Origin: Acidobacteriaceae bacterium
GTDB taxonomy: Bacteria; Acidobacteriota; Terriglobia; Terriglobales; Acidobacteriaceae
Assembly (NCBI GenBank): GCA_003164255.1
Contig: PLST01000586.1
Span: forward strand, 1,335 to 27,151
Length of the DNA: 25,817 nucleotides
Reading direction: 5' to 3'
Shown here: piece by piece, positions 15,146-23,866 of the stretch
Numbering within the stretch: position 1 is the stretch's first letter
How the letters are laid out: each line of letters begins with the position of its first letter
The notes under the pieces: model-generated
What the model was told of the DNA's origin: nothing
Seen by the model: the letters and a program-made list of their open reading frames with translations, nothing else
Databases searched by the model: none
Position numbers and translations under genes: made by a program

Positions 15146-16024
15146 TTAACTGGCAGCGGGCGATTGCTTCAAAGCCTTCTCAAGAACGACTGCCACACCG
15201 TGATCGTCGTTGGAGGGGGCCTGCTTCCAGCCTCGTGTCTTTGCCATCGTACGCAAATCCTGTGCGGCGTTGGCCATGACGACTGCCTGCCCTGCCCATT
15301 CAAACATGGCCACGTCATTCCAATTGTCTCCGATGGCCATGGTTTCAGCGCGAGATACGCCCAGGCTGATGGCAAGCCGCTCAAGAGCCCACCCTTTGGA
15401 GACGCCCGGCGGCAAAAGATCGAGGATGGAAACGTCGCGCGCGGGGTATTCGGTGCGGACACACTCGCAACTTGATGCCCATTCGCTCGCCTTGAGGGCT
15501 CTCTCGGCTTCCTTCATCCTGTTCACGCCGCCGGTGACCATACCCTGAATGGGATCCTCGCCATCCACGAGACCCTTCTCCAGTGGATTGAACACTTCAA
15601 TCGAATGACGGTTTGTCTCAACCCAAAGTGCAATGCGTCCACTCACCTGTTCAAGGTTTTCCAGGATCAACTCTCCACGTCCGGGCCTATCGAAGGTGAA
15701 AACGACAGCGCCGAAGGGGCGAAGCAGCGCGCAAAGCCCGCGTGCAACGCGGGCCTCCATGTGGCACCGGTCGATGGAGCGACCTTCAAGGGTTCGAATC
15801 ACTGCACCATTGGACGCGATGAGCGGCGTATTCGCTCGCAGGCCCAATCCTTCAAGCAGCGGAGTTGTGTAGGCGATGCGCCTGCCAGTAGCGATGGCTA
15901 TGGTAATTCCAAACTCCTGCGCGGCCTTGAGGGCACTAGCATTCCGGGCGCTGATCGCCTGCATGTCGCTGGCCAGCAGCGTCCCGTCCATATCAATTGC
16001 CACGAGGCGAACAGGAGGGTGCAT
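15146..16024 (-). CDS. HAD superfamily phosphatase, Cof type
   Basis: A cytoplasmic haloacid-dehalogenase hydrolase of the Cof/IIB group, typically acting on sugar phosphates, nucleotides or similar small phosphates. Motif I is IDMDGTLL (nucleophile Asp11, acid/base Asp13), motif II IATGR (44-48), motif III Lys210 in GVSKGWALE, motif IV GDNWNDVAMFEWAG with Asp233 and Asp237. The 292-residue length is normal, and the central part forms the mobile cap. No Shine-Dalgarno is visible; a TACACT lies six bases before the ATG, so the message might be leaderless. Substrate is not deducible. Confidence 0.92.
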   Translation of the reverse strand: MHPPVRLVAIDMDGTLLASDMQAISARNASALKAAQEFGITIAIATGRRIAYTTPLLEGLGLRANTPLIASNGAVIRTLEGRSIDRCHMEARVARGLCALLRPFGAVVFTFDRPGRGELILENLEQVSGRIALWVETNRHSIEVFNPLEKGLVDGEDPIQGMVTGGVNRMKEAERALKASEWASSCECVRTEYPARDVSILDLLPPGVSKGWALERLAISLGVSRAETMAIGDNWNDVAMFEWAGQAVVMANAAQDLRTMAKTRGWKQAPSNDDHGVAVVLEKALKQSPAAS

Positions 16025-16119
16025 CTGCTTAGTGTACCGGGCGGTGCGAGTCGCCGCTTTCTTGCCTAGACGAAAGCTGACGGCCGGAACGGTGCGGCCG
16101 ATGCGTTAGTCTTCTAGTG

Positions 16120-16323
16120 ATGGAACGAATTTGCAGTCAATGCCACGCCGAACTCGCAAAAGAGACCATGGCGGACTGGTGCCCGGCCTGTGGTGGCGCC
16201 ATCCTTGAGCGGACGAGTGCGGCTGCCTTGAATAAGATGCGAGAGGGTGCGGCCGAGGTGGATCATCGAGGCATCGTACTGCCGCGAAGACATGCGGTGG
16301 GCGGAGTGATCACGCCGCAGTAA
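16120..16323 (+). CDS. Small zinc-ribbon protein
   Basis: A 67-residue protein with two knuckles, CSQC and CPACGG, separated by 12 residues, the arrangement of a small zinc ribbon. The remaining half is polar and ends with RHAVGGVITPQ. No ribosome-binding site is seen before the ATG at 16120 or the GTG one codon earlier, which lowers confidence. The two cysteine pairs in frame over a short span make a real gene likely. It ends four bases before the stop of the convergent lolC-type gene. Function unknown: zinc ribbons of this size can bind nucleic acid or partner proteins. Confidence 0.6.
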   Translation: MERICSQCHAELAKETMADWCPACGGAILERTSAAALNKMREGAAEVDHRGIVLPRRHAVGGVITPQ

Positions 16324-16326
16324 GGC

Positions 16327-17580
16327 CTACTCGTAGCGCAGTGCTTCGGCGGGAAGCACGCTGGCAGCGGCCGAAGAGGGATAAAGGGTGGCCAGCAGAG
16401 ACATTCCGATCGAGACAACGGAGACAATGAGGCCGTCGATTGGGCGCGGGGCGAAGGGCAACGTGTCAATTGAGTAGACTTCAGCCGAGAGATGGATAAA
16501 GTGGTAATGGCCGCCCGCCCAGGCAGTGAAATACCCTAGCGCAAGACCCAGTGCAGTGCCAACCAGACTGATGAGCAAGCCTTCCATCAGGAAGATGCGT
16601 CGAACCTGCCCTGGTTCGACCCCAAAGCTCATCATGACCGCAATGTCGCGGGTTTTCTCCATCACCATCATGGTGAGAGCGATAAGAATATTAAGCGCGG
16701 CCACGATCACAATGAGCGCGATCACGATAAAGGTGACAATCTGTTCGAGCATGAGAGCGCGAAACAGCTCGCGATTCTGCTCCATCCAGTTGGTGGTCAT
16801 GAAACCCTTGCCGGCGGCCTGTTCAATTTCACGGCCGATCTGTGGCGCCTGATTGAGGTTGTCCACTTTGAAGCTGATGACGGACAAAAGGTCGGGCTCA
16901 TCGAACAGGCGCTGCGCATCGGCGAGACCGATGAAGGCCATGCCCGAGTCGTATTGATAAAAGCCGGAGTGGAAGATGCCGACAACTTTGAAGGGCTGGA
17001 ACTTGGGAACGAGGCCGATGACCGGATTCAGTTCGCCTTGCGGACTGGTGACGACGACCTGGTCTCCAACCTGAACGCCGATCTGGTCAGCGAGGTCCTT
17101 GCCCAGAACAAGAGGGGGCACCGAAGCATTGGCCATGGGCGCGGCCGTTGCATCCCGGTCGAGGTCCGCCGCCGATCCTGAAGTGGTGGAATCAAGAATG
17201 TTGCCGACCGTGCGCTCCTCTCGTGGGATGACCCCCTTGATGAGAGCAAAACCGGCGCGAGGTCCGCGTGACACCATGACCTCTTCATAGATGCCCGGCG
17301 CCGCTGCGGTTACGTGGGGCAGTTGGCGCAAGCGGTCAAGCAGCGGACGCCAGTCGCGTATTCCATCGGCATCGACCCGCATCAACTCGACATGAGCTGA
17401 AGAGCCAAGGAGCTTGTCCTGCAAGTCGCGGCGCATGCCGTTAGTGATGGCGAGAGCGATGATGAGCGCGGCAACTCCGGCAGCAACGCCGGCTACGGAG
17501 ATGGCTGTGACCACGCCGACAACGGCTTGCCGCCGCTTGGCTCTGAGATATCGCGCCGCCAAAAACAGTTCAAATCGCAT
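16327..17580 (-). CDS. LolC/LolE-type lipoprotein-releasing ABC transporter permease
   Basis: An inner-membrane permease of 417 residues with the LolC/E layout. One membrane helix follows the basic N-terminus (LFLAARYLRAKRRQ then VVTAISVAGVAAGVAALI). A large periplasmic MacB-like domain spans roughly 50-270, and a C-terminal FtsX domain has three helices (residues of about 275-410). In E. coli LolCDE detaches mature lipoproteins from the inner membrane. The ATPase LolD is not adjacent here, so the partner must be elsewhere, and a related MacB-like role is possible. AAGG lies four bases before the ATG. The gene follows the secreted beta-propeller gene by 20 bases on the same strand, suggesting one transcript. 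Confidence 0.88.
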   Translation of the reverse strand: MRFELFLAARYLRAKRRQAVVGVVTAISVAGVAAGVAALIIALAITNGMRRDLQDKLLGSSAHVELMRVDADGIRDWRPLLDRLRQLPHVTAAAPGIYEEVMVSRGPRAGFALIKGVIPREERTVGNILDSTTSGSAADLDRDATAAPMANASVPPLVLGKDLADQIGVQVGDQVVVTSPQGELNPVIGLVPKFQPFKVVGIFHSGFYQYDSGMAFIGLADAQRLFDEPDLLSVISFKVDNLNQAPQIGREIEQAAGKGFMTTNWMEQNRELFRALMLEQIVTFIVIALIVIVAALNILIALTMMVMEKTRDIAVMMSFGVEPGQVRRIFLMEGLLISLVGTALGLALGYFTAWAGGHYHFIHLSAEVYSIDTLPFAPRPIDGLIVSVVSIGMSLLATLYPSSAAASVLPAEALRYE

Positions 17581-17600
17581 TGCGCCTTGGCTTTCTGATG

Positions 17601-19874
17601 CTACTTTTCCTGGGCAGGGATGACCGTTTTGGCTACGCCGATGTTGTCGTACCGATCGAAGGCGCGGACAGTGATGAGGTGTTCGCTGATTTTGCCGGCC
17701 GTCACGTCAAACGAGATTTTGAACGAGTAATGCTCCGTGCGCGAATCGGAGATCTTATCAACTGGTTCAACGTACTGCCACGGTCCCGCATCAAGCGAGT
17801 ACTCGGCATGGGCGATGGGTGAGGCCGCATCCTGTGCGTCAAAGCTGACCTGGAACGGCTTGGTGCAGGAGTTGACTCCGCACTCGGCTTGCGCTCCGCT
17901 TGCTGAGAGCGCGACGATCGAGGGCGGCGTGGTGTCTACCAGGAAACGGTCGCTCACTTTTTCGCCTTTGAGCGCGTCGGCGGGCGTATGGGACGGAGCA
18001 TCAGAGGCGATCACCTTGATCTGGTAGCCGCCGTCGGGAACCAGCGTCGCATCAAAGCTATAGGCCTTATCGTTCAAGTTGTTCTTTAGAGGACGCCAGA
18101 CGGTTTCACCGTCACCACGAAGATAAAGCGAGTAGATGAGATCGTCGCCGTTGTCGTCGTGGGCTGCCCATCGGACGGTGACCGCGGTGCGATCCTTGAG
18201 GGCTGAGATCGGCGAGGCGGAGGAGGAGTCTGCGCCGGCGCCATCCGTCGAAGATGCGGATGAAGGGAACGCAATGTTGACCGTTGCCGGCACGCTGGGG
18301 ATTTGATTTTGTGGATTCAAGCGGGCTCCAGTTGCCACAACCAGGTCGTCGATTACAGGAGCGGCGTTCACCGGCAGGTAGTTAACTCCCACGCTACCGA
18401 GCACTCCGTTTGCGCTGAGCACGGACTTCCACTGCAAAAAACGTCCGGCGGGAGAGGCGACAACGCCATCCTTGAGCGGCTGCCAGTCAGACCAGCCGCG
18501 CACAGGTTGTTCCACATTGCCTGAGCGAGTGAAGATCTCATAGGCAGAGGAACCGGGCTCGACTTCGACTCTGCCGAAGCGGGCCAGGATGCCGGCGTCC
18601 AGCACGTCGCTTGCGTATTCATGCTTCTCTGCTGCACCGAGCGCGAAGAGTTTGCCGGTGTTGCCGGCGCTGACGACGATGGCGCTTTTGTCTGCAGAGT
18701 CGGGCTGAACGGCGAGGCTGAGACCCTGCTGCGCATCGAGGTGAGCGACGTCGGCAAAGCTGCCGTCCTTTTGAATTCTGAAGATGCGTCCACGGTTGCC
18801 TGTGAGGGCCAGAAGGCCATCAGCGCGGGCAGACAACGCGTAAACAATGTCGTCTTTACTTGCCCAGAGCTTGCGCGGCGCCTGGCCATCTTCGAGCGCA
18901 TAGATCTCAGATCCCTCAGGCAAAGTGGTGCTGGCGTTGACGGCCTGCAATGAACCGGGCGGGACGATAGTGATTGTTCCCGTGCCAATGCCTTGCACGG
19001 GGAGGGGAGGCAACGGGTTGTGCGCTTTGTCTCCGACGTTTGCCGCATAAATGGTGCCGTCGGCGCCGACGGCAACCGAGGTAATCTCGCGGCGGGGAGC
19101 TTCAAAGAGCACGTATCCCTGACCAGCCGGGTTGATGCGATAGATCAATCCTGAACCGTCAGAACCCGCAATTAGGTTTCCCTTTGAGTCCCACGCAAGG
19201 GAACGAATGTGGGCCTCATCGCTTTTGAAGAAGGTTTCGGGTGGAGATTGGGGGTGGGCGGGATCAACACGGTAGACTGCTCCCGGATCGCCCGTGGCAA
19301 TGTAGAGACGTCCTGCCGCATCGAAGGTCAGGTCCCAGATGTAATGCGCTTTGGAATCGGGCGCGCCGAGCTTTGCCTCGTCAAAGATGACTGTGGCCGT
19401 GCTGTCATCCTGTTTCGCATCGGCCTCCGGCTTGAGTTTGTAAACCTTGCCACTGGGAAGGGTGGCGGCGTACAGCGATCCGTCAGGACCGATGCGCAAG
19501 ACCTGCACGCTCAGGTCCTTGGTTTCAAAGAGGGTGAACGGCTTTCCGTCCTTGCCAATCCGCAAAACGGTAGCTGGCGAGCCTGTCCCTGCATAGGCGG
19601 CGCCGCTCTTGTCCACAGCGACTGACCACACAAAGGTGGAGGGAGTGGTGGCGAGATCCTTCAGGCCCGGGCCCTGGCGCAAATGGCCGCCGCTCTCGAT
19701 CGAGACTCCTTGTTGGGTCCCCTTCTCAAACTCTTCGAGTTTGGACTGGACCCAGACGTGGGTGCCCTGTGCAGAACCTAAGGAGGCTCCGGCCAAGACA
19801 GTGAAAAGCGCTAAGACAGCGATCTGGACGGCTTGACGGCGGCGGAGGCTCAGGAGACAAGAGGAAGCAGACAT
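17601..19874 (-). CDS. Large secreted beta-propeller protein with C-terminal Ig/FN3-like region
   Basis: A 757-residue exported protein. A signal peptide with an Arg-rich start and hydrophobic core ends near SLGSAQG. From about residue 80 to 430 the sequence is made of repeats of the pattern V-W-x-hydrophobic-A-x-D-x-x-G-x-x-Y-x-A-T-G-x-x-G-x-V-Y-R, of which six to seven can be picked out, as in an NHL/SMP-30-like or WD-like propeller. The rest contains a linker rich in Ala/Ser and beta-sandwich-like parts with DTTPPSIVALSASG and a two-cysteine loop (CGVNSCTKP). I cannot name a family. It is likely periplasmic or surface-bound, and may bind a ligand or partner rather than catalyse. There is no clear Shine-Dalgarno. 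It lies between murQ (59-base gap) and the LolC-type permease gene (20-base gap). Confidence 0.85.
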   Translation of the reverse strand: MSASSCLLSLRRRQAVQIAVLALFTVLAGASLGSAQGTHVWVQSKLEEFEKGTQQGVSIESGGHLRQGPGLKDLATTPSTFVWSVAVDKSGAAYAGTGSPATVLRIGKDGKPFTLFETKDLSVQVLRIGPDGSLYAATLPSGKVYKLKPEADAKQDDSTATVIFDEAKLGAPDSKAHYIWDLTFDAAGRLYIATGDPGAVYRVDPAHPQSPPETFFKSDEAHIRSLAWDSKGNLIAGSDGSGLIYRINPAGQGYVLFEAPRREITSVAVGADGTIYAANVGDKAHNPLPPLPVQGIGTGTITIVPPGSLQAVNASTTLPEGSEIYALEDGQAPRKLWASKDDIVYALSARADGLLALTGNRGRIFRIQKDGSFADVAHLDAQQGLSLAVQPDSADKSAIVVSAGNTGKLFALGAAEKHEYASDVLDAGILARFGRVEVEPGSSAYEIFTRSGNVEQPVRGWSDWQPLKDGVVASPAGRFLQWKSVLSANGVLGSVGVNYLPVNAAPVIDDLVVATGARLNPQNQIPSVPATVNIAFPSSASSTDGAGADSSSASPISALKDRTAVTVRWAAHDDNGDDLIYSLYLRGDGETVWRPLKNNLNDKAYSFDATLVPDGGYQIKVIASDAPSHTPADALKGEKVSDRFLVDTTPPSIVALSASGAQAECGVNSCTKPFQVSFDAQDAASPIAHAEYSLDAGPWQYVEPVDKISDSRTEHYSFKISFDVTAGKISEHLITVRAFDRYDNIGVAKTVIPAQEK

Positions 19875-19933
19875 TCTGCGCTAAGTCTACTAAACTTCGG
19901 GCGATGGCTGGAATTGATCCAATTGGCGCGGAA

Positions 19934-20911
19934 TTAGAGCTCCAATACATTGTCTTCGATCGCGAGGCGAACGTTACCGTCAGACTTGGCAAGACGGCGA
20001 ACGGCTTCAGGCTTGTCGACTTTGGCCTTGAGCATCACCAACGCCACAGGAACGCTGCGCCCTGCGCTCTTGATGGTGTTGACCGCGGTCTGCCGATCGA
20101 TTTTGCATGCGCCCATCAAGATGCGAATGCCGCGCTCAACAAGCTTGGAGTTTTGCATGTGCACGTTGACCATGAGGTTCTCGTACACGTAGCCCAAGCG
20201 AGTCATGGCCCCGGTGGTAATCATGTTCAAGATCATTTTTTGCGCTGTGCCGGCCTTCATGCGGGTGGAACCGGAGATGACTTCGGGCCCCACATCGGCA
20301 ACGATGGAGATATCTGCGGCTTCAGACAGAGGGGTGTCGGCATTGCAGGTTACTGAGGCTGTGTGGGCACCGCGGGCGCGCGCGTAGGCTACGGCGGCGA
20401 CAACATAAGGGGTGCGGCCTGAAGCGGAGATGCCGACGACGACATCTTTCCGCGTGGGGCGACGCCGTGCAATATCCCGTTGACCCAACTCCTCAGAGTC
20501 TTCGTTGACCTCGACAGCGGAGGCCAGCGCCTTGGGGCCGCCGGCCATAATGTATTGCACTTGTCCCGGAGCGGTTGAATATGTGGGAGGACACTCAGAA
20601 GAGTCAAGAGCGGCAATGCGGCCACTGGATCCGGCGCCAACATAGATGAGGCGCCCGCCGTCGCGGAGGCTACGCGCCACCTGGTCAATGACCTGCGCGA
20701 TCTCTGGAATTGCTTTTTTTACGGCTGCGGCGACCTTCGCATCTTCATGATTGATGATGCGTGCGATCTCCAGGGCGGATTTAGTGTCAAAGCCTTGAGA
20801 AGCCTCGTTCTGGCTCTCAGTAATCAAGTGTTGAAGCAGTGAGGCCTGGTCGTTCTTGGTGTCATTAACCTGGGTGCCGGCCGTCTCCTGCGTCATCGAG
20901 CTGGTTAGCAT
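19934..20911 (-). CDS. murQ: N-acetylmuramic acid 6-phosphate etherase
   Basis: Splits the lactyl ether of MurNAc-6-phosphate to GlcNAc-6-phosphate, a step in cell-wall recycling in the cytoplasm. The SIS-domain features are clear: the GRLIYVGAGSSGRIAALDSSECPPTY segment region, with the catalytic Glu in SSECPPTY; VEVNEDSEELG with the second acidic residue; VVVGISASGRTPYV; EVISGSTRMKAGTAQKMILN; and MVNVHMQNSKL. From the ATG at 20911 it is 325 residues, typical of the family (about 300) with an N-terminal extension. I chose this ATG because GGGGA stands eight bases upstream; a TTG five codons earlier is less likely. The serine-hydrolase gene lies upstream on the same strand. Confidence 0.97.
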   Translation of the reverse strand: MLTSSMTQETAGTQVNDTKNDQASLLQHLITESQNEASQGFDTKSALEIARIINHEDAKVAAAVKKAIPEIAQVIDQVARSLRDGGRLIYVGAGSSGRIAALDSSECPPTYSTAPGQVQYIMAGGPKALASAVEVNEDSEELGQRDIARRRPTRKDVVVGISASGRTPYVVAAVAYARARGAHTASVTCNADTPLSEAADISIVADVGPEVISGSTRMKAGTAQKMILNMITTGAMTRLGYVYENLMVNVHMQNSKLVERGIRILMGACKIDRQTAVNTIKSAGRSVPVALVMLKAKVDKPEAVRRLAKSDGNVRLAIEDNVLEL

Positions 20912-21010
20912 CGCGTCTGTCCCCAATTTTTGATTGTATCTGCAAAATGAGCAAGGAAGTAAAAGAAATCTCCGAGCCGCAGCCCAGTTACCGGTAAAGG
21001 TGCCGAGGTT

Positions 21011-22120
21011 CTAAAGCGCCTCTCGAATGGCATCGTGAAAGGCCGGCCTTACCTCGCGGATCAGCTGGTTCTGGCGGTCGGGCCAGGTTCGATTGGTGAG
21101 CAGCGCGATGGCGACTCCGGCTTCAAGATCGACCCACAAGGAACAACCGCTAAACCCCAGATGGCCTATGGAATGCGGAGAAAAGTGAATGCCAGATGAG
21201 GAGTTTTGCGAGGGCGTATCCCACCCGATTGCACGGGAGCTGCCCTCTGGTCCCTGGCGCTCCGCGAAGAGTTCGACGGTCTGTTGCTTGAAAAGATTGG
21301 CTGGTTTTTCTGGGGTAGCTCTTTCCGGCCTTGAATCCAGAATCTCAGCCGAAAAACGCAGCAAGTCAGGCACATTCGAGAAGAGCCCGGCATGACCGGC
21401 GACGCCCTTGAGCACCGAAGCATTTTCATCTTGCACCTCGCCCTGGATGCGCCGATGCCGGAAGGTTGTGTCCTCTTCGGTTGGGGCGATCGTTTGGTGT
21501 GTTCGAGAAGCAGGGCAGAACCCTGTGGACGACATGGCCAAGGGCATAAAGATTTCGCGGTGAGCGAATGCACCCAGATGTTCCCCGCAAGACACTTCAA
21601 GCGCCTTGCCGAGGAGAATGAAACCGGGATCGGAGTATTCGAACCGAGTGCCGGGCTCAGCCTCAAGAGTCAGCTGAAGACAAGCACTCAAGAGCTCAGC
21701 CGGGTTTCTGGCTGTATGAAAGAACTCGACATAACCCGGCAGTCCGGAGTTGTGCGCGAGCAGATGCCGCAAGGTGACCTTTCGCGCGTTGTCACCGGGC
21801 TGCCGGCCAGCGACAAACCCCGGTAAAACATCTCCCAGGAGCAACTCGAGATCGAGCAAACCTCTTTGGTGAAGCAGCATGGCTATCGCGGTGGTGGCAA
21901 CCACCTTGGTGACGCTGGCAATGTCGAATACGGTCTCGGGAGTCACGGCCGGCGAAGTGAGCTCATAGGTGAATCGGCCGAGCGAATCCGCCCCCAAAAT
22001 CTCTCGCCCGGCCAACACCCCAAAGGCACACCCGGGAAAGGCGCGCAAGGCAATCGCGTTCTCGAGCACCGCTCGAGCAGCGGCGAAACGGTCGGCCTGG
22101 TGCGGATGGGGCGGAGTCAT
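21011..22120 (-). CDS. Serine hydrolase, beta-lactamase class C/penicillin-binding-like family
   Basis: A 369-residue member of PF00144. The nucleophile motif S-x-x-K is Ser69-Val-Thr-Lys72 in FDIASVTKV, the Tyr of the second motif is Tyr162 in EYSDPGF, and the third motif reads HLGFSG. LLAHNSGLPGY is also typical. No signal peptide is visible at the N-terminus (MTPPHPHQAD), so it may be cytoplasmic, unlike AmpC. AAGGAA lies six bases before the ATG. It immediately precedes murQ (99-base gap). In Bacillus subtilis the murQ-murR-murP cluster also includes a related serine hydrolase (YbbE), which supports a role in muropeptide turnover, but this is inference; the substrate is unknown. Confidence 0.9.
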   Translation of the reverse strand: MTPPHPHQADRFAAARAVLENAIALRAFPGCAFGVLAGREILGADSLGRFTYELTSPAVTPETVFDIASVTKVVATTAIAMLLHQRGLLDLELLLGDVLPGFVAGRQPGDNARKVTLRHLLAHNSGLPGYVEFFHTARNPAELLSACLQLTLEAEPGTRFEYSDPGFILLGKALEVSCGEHLGAFAHREIFMPLAMSSTGFCPASRTHQTIAPTEEDTTFRHRRIQGEVQDENASVLKGVAGHAGLFSNVPDLLRFSAEILDSRPERATPEKPANLFKQQTVELFAERQGPEGSSRAIGWDTPSQNSSSGIHFSPHSIGHLGFSGCSLWVDLEAGVAIALLTNRTWPDRQNQLIREVRPAFHDAIREAL

Positions 22121-22151
22121 GTTTCGTTCCTTCGCTGCTTTGCATATTAAC

Positions 22152-22165
22152 GCGAATCGATTCGC
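22152..22165. promoter_or_regulatory. Perfect 14-base palindrome, possible operator
   Basis: GCGAATCGATTCGC is its own reverse complement. It lies in the 163-base divergent region between the serine-hydrolase start and the glycine-zipper gene start, next to AT-rich sequence (TTTATATTCC) where promoters would be expected. A dimeric regulator could bind here and control the recycling genes, the secreted protein, or both. Nothing identifies the regulator. Confidence 0.4.
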
Positions 22166-22283
22166 CGGCTGGAATTGCGCTTTATATTCCGCCTCTTGTG
22201 CAGATTACAGAGCTATCCTTGGATGCGACGTGTTCGTCTATCAGCAAAGAGACCTAAGCTTGATGAGGCACGTGGAGGGTACG

Positions 22284-23159
22284 ATGCGGTTGATGCGTGG
22301 AATTTTGACTGGCGCAATGAGCATCTGCATTGGGGTAGCGAGCCCGAATTTCAGCCTGTGCCAGGCTCCTGTGCAACCAGACATACCGTCAAACGCCGCA
22401 ACGCAGCCGTCGGGAACTTCATCGGCCGAGGTCGCTCAGGCCTCCCCGGAAAAGAAGACCTACACCGTACCTGCCGGGACCAAGGTTCTGCTGCAGATAC
22501 GCAGCGCCGTCAACACCAGGAGCGCAAAGCCGGGCGACGGTGTGTACCTGGCATCGACGTTTCCCGTGGTGGTGGGAAGCAGGGTGATGATTCCGGCAGG
22601 GGTTTATGTGCAAGGGGTGGTGGACCGAGTGGCGCGGGCCGGACGCGTGAAAGGGCGCGCACAGCTGGATATTCACTTTACTTCAATCATCTTCCCAAAC
22701 GGCTCGGTTGTGGAGATTCCGGGCATTGTGAACAGCCTGCCTGGGGCCAGGGACCGCAGCGTAAAAGGAGATGAAGGCACCATCGAACAGGATCCGAACA
22801 AAGGGCGCGATGTGGCGCGTGCGGCTGAGATAGGACTGGGAGGCGCCAGTGTTGGCACGATTGGCGGAGCGGCCGCAGGCCATCCGCTTGAAGGCGCCGC
22901 GATCGGGGGGCTGGGAGGCGTAGCCGTCGGTACAGTCGTTGCCCTGTTTACGCGAGGAGATGACATCAATATAGAGAGTGGAACGCCTGTTGAGATGGTG
23001 TTGCAGCGGCCTCTGATCCTTGAGGAAGAAAACCTGACAGCCGGCACGGTTTCAGGCGGTGCGCCAGCCCTGGTTCCTTCGGCCAACCAGCCCAAGCCGA
23101 TCGAAAAGCCCCGGCGGGTGCGGGTTATGTGTCCTCCAGGTGGGCTTGGCTGCGAATAG
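22284..23159 (+). CDS. Secreted protein with glycine-zipper segment
   Basis: A 291-residue exported protein of unknown function. An N-terminal signal peptide ends about SLCQA (residue 28), followed by a Ser/Thr/Pro linker. A domain at about 58-150 (TVPAGTKVLLQIRSAV, then FPVVVGSRVMIPAG) has a barrel-like pattern faintly reminiscent of VirB10/TrbI C-terminal domains. A glycine-zipper segment (about 184-222, GLGGASVGTIGGAAAG then GGLGGVAVGTVV) may insert in a membrane. The last part is Pro/Arg-rich and ends CPPGGLGCE. I chose the ATG at 22284 because GGAGGG stands four bases upstream; the frame stays open upstream to 21969 but that part overlaps the divergent gene. It is followed by lepB after 19 bases. 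Confidence 0.75.
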   Translation: MRLMRGILTGAMSICIGVASPNFSLCQAPVQPDIPSNAATQPSGTSSAEVAQASPEKKTYTVPAGTKVLLQIRSAVNTRSAKPGDGVYLASTFPVVVGSRVMIPAGVYVQGVVDRVARAGRVKGRAQLDIHFTSIIFPNGSVVEIPGIVNSLPGARDRSVKGDEGTIEQDPNKGRDVARAAEIGLGGASVGTIGGAAAGHPLEGAAIGGLGGVAVGTVVALFTRGDDINIESGTPVEMVLQRPLILEEENLTAGTVSGGAPALVPSANQPKPIEKPRRVRVMCPPGGLGCE

Positions 23160-23178
23160 ATAGTAATCTTGTATTGAG

Positions 23179-23793
23179 ATGGCAATGCTTCAAAACGATT
23201 CCCCCGAACCGGGTCCATCCGAAATGCACCAGACAGACGCAAGCGTGCCGGCGGCTGATCCCGTCCCAGTCCCTGTTCGCAAGGGGACGGGACTTGGCCT
23301 TTGGGTGCGCGACCTGTTTGTTTCAGCAGCGGCATCGGTGCTGATTATCACGTTTCTTTATCAGCCGGTGCGGGTGGAAGGCACCAGCATGCTGCCCAGG
23401 CTGGAAGACCGCGACAGGCTGTTCATCAACAAGTTTGTCTATCATGTGGCCGCGATTGAGCGTGGGGACGTGGTTGTCTTTCATTATCCGCGCGATCCGG
23501 AAAAGAGCTACATCAAGCGCGTGATTGCAGTTCCGGGCGACCGGCTCTGGATAGACCGGGGCGTGGTTTGGTTGAATGGACGCGCCTTGCGTGAGGGATA
23601 CGTTCCTGAGCAATATCGGGACACGCGTTCCATGGCTGAGTTGATTGTTCCCCCTGACAGCTACTTCATGATGGGAGACCATCGCTCAATCTCATCAGAC
23701 AGCCGCGAATTCGGGCCGGTTGAGCGCTCGTTAGTCTATGGAAAGGCTGTGTTTATCTACTGGCCGGCCAAAGATGCAGGGGTAGTCCACTAG
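23179..23793 (+). CDS. lepB: Signal peptidase I
   Basis: Membrane-bound serine protease that removes signal peptides from secreted proteins. The 204-residue protein has a proline-rich cytoplasmic start, one membrane helix (about 42-60) and the periplasmic catalytic domain. The catalytic Ser70 is in VEGTSMLPRL and Lys113 in YIKRVIAVPGD; the conserved MGDHRSISSDSREFGP box follows. The ATG at 23179 lacks a strong ribosome-binding site and an ATG two codons on is equally possible. It is probably read with the preceding glycine-zipper gene (19-base gap). Several exported proteins in this window are potential substrates. Confidence 0.95.
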   Translation: MAMLQNDSPEPGPSEMHQTDASVPAADPVPVPVRKGTGLGLWVRDLFVSAAASVLIITFLYQPVRVEGTSMLPRLEDRDRLFINKFVYHVAAIERGDVVVFHYPRDPEKSYIKRVIAVPGDRLWIDRGVVWLNGRALREGYVPEQYRDTRSMAELIVPPDSYFMMGDHRSISSDSREFGPVERSLVYGKAVFIYWPAKDAGVVH

Positions 23794-23833
23794 GCCTGAA
23801 GGAAAGTGCCCGGTTATCCACCGCCGTACCTGC

Positions 23834-23839
23834 TAAAAT
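23834..23839 (+). promoter_or_regulatory. Possible extended -10 box of the carA promoter
   Basis: TAAAAT is preceded by TGC, giving the extended -10 pattern TGnTAAAAT. It stands 27 bases before the carA ATG, leaving room for the GGAGAGG ribosome-binding site. No convincing -35 is present, as is common for extended -10 promoters. Confidence 0.4.
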
Positions 23840-23866
23840 CGATTGAATCCACTCCTCGGAGAGGCA

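Noticed and set aside
21969..22283. N-terminal extension of the glycine-zipper protein to 396 residues
   Set aside because: It overlaps the well-supported divergent serine-hydrolase gene, and a good ribosome-binding site and signal peptide begin at 22284.
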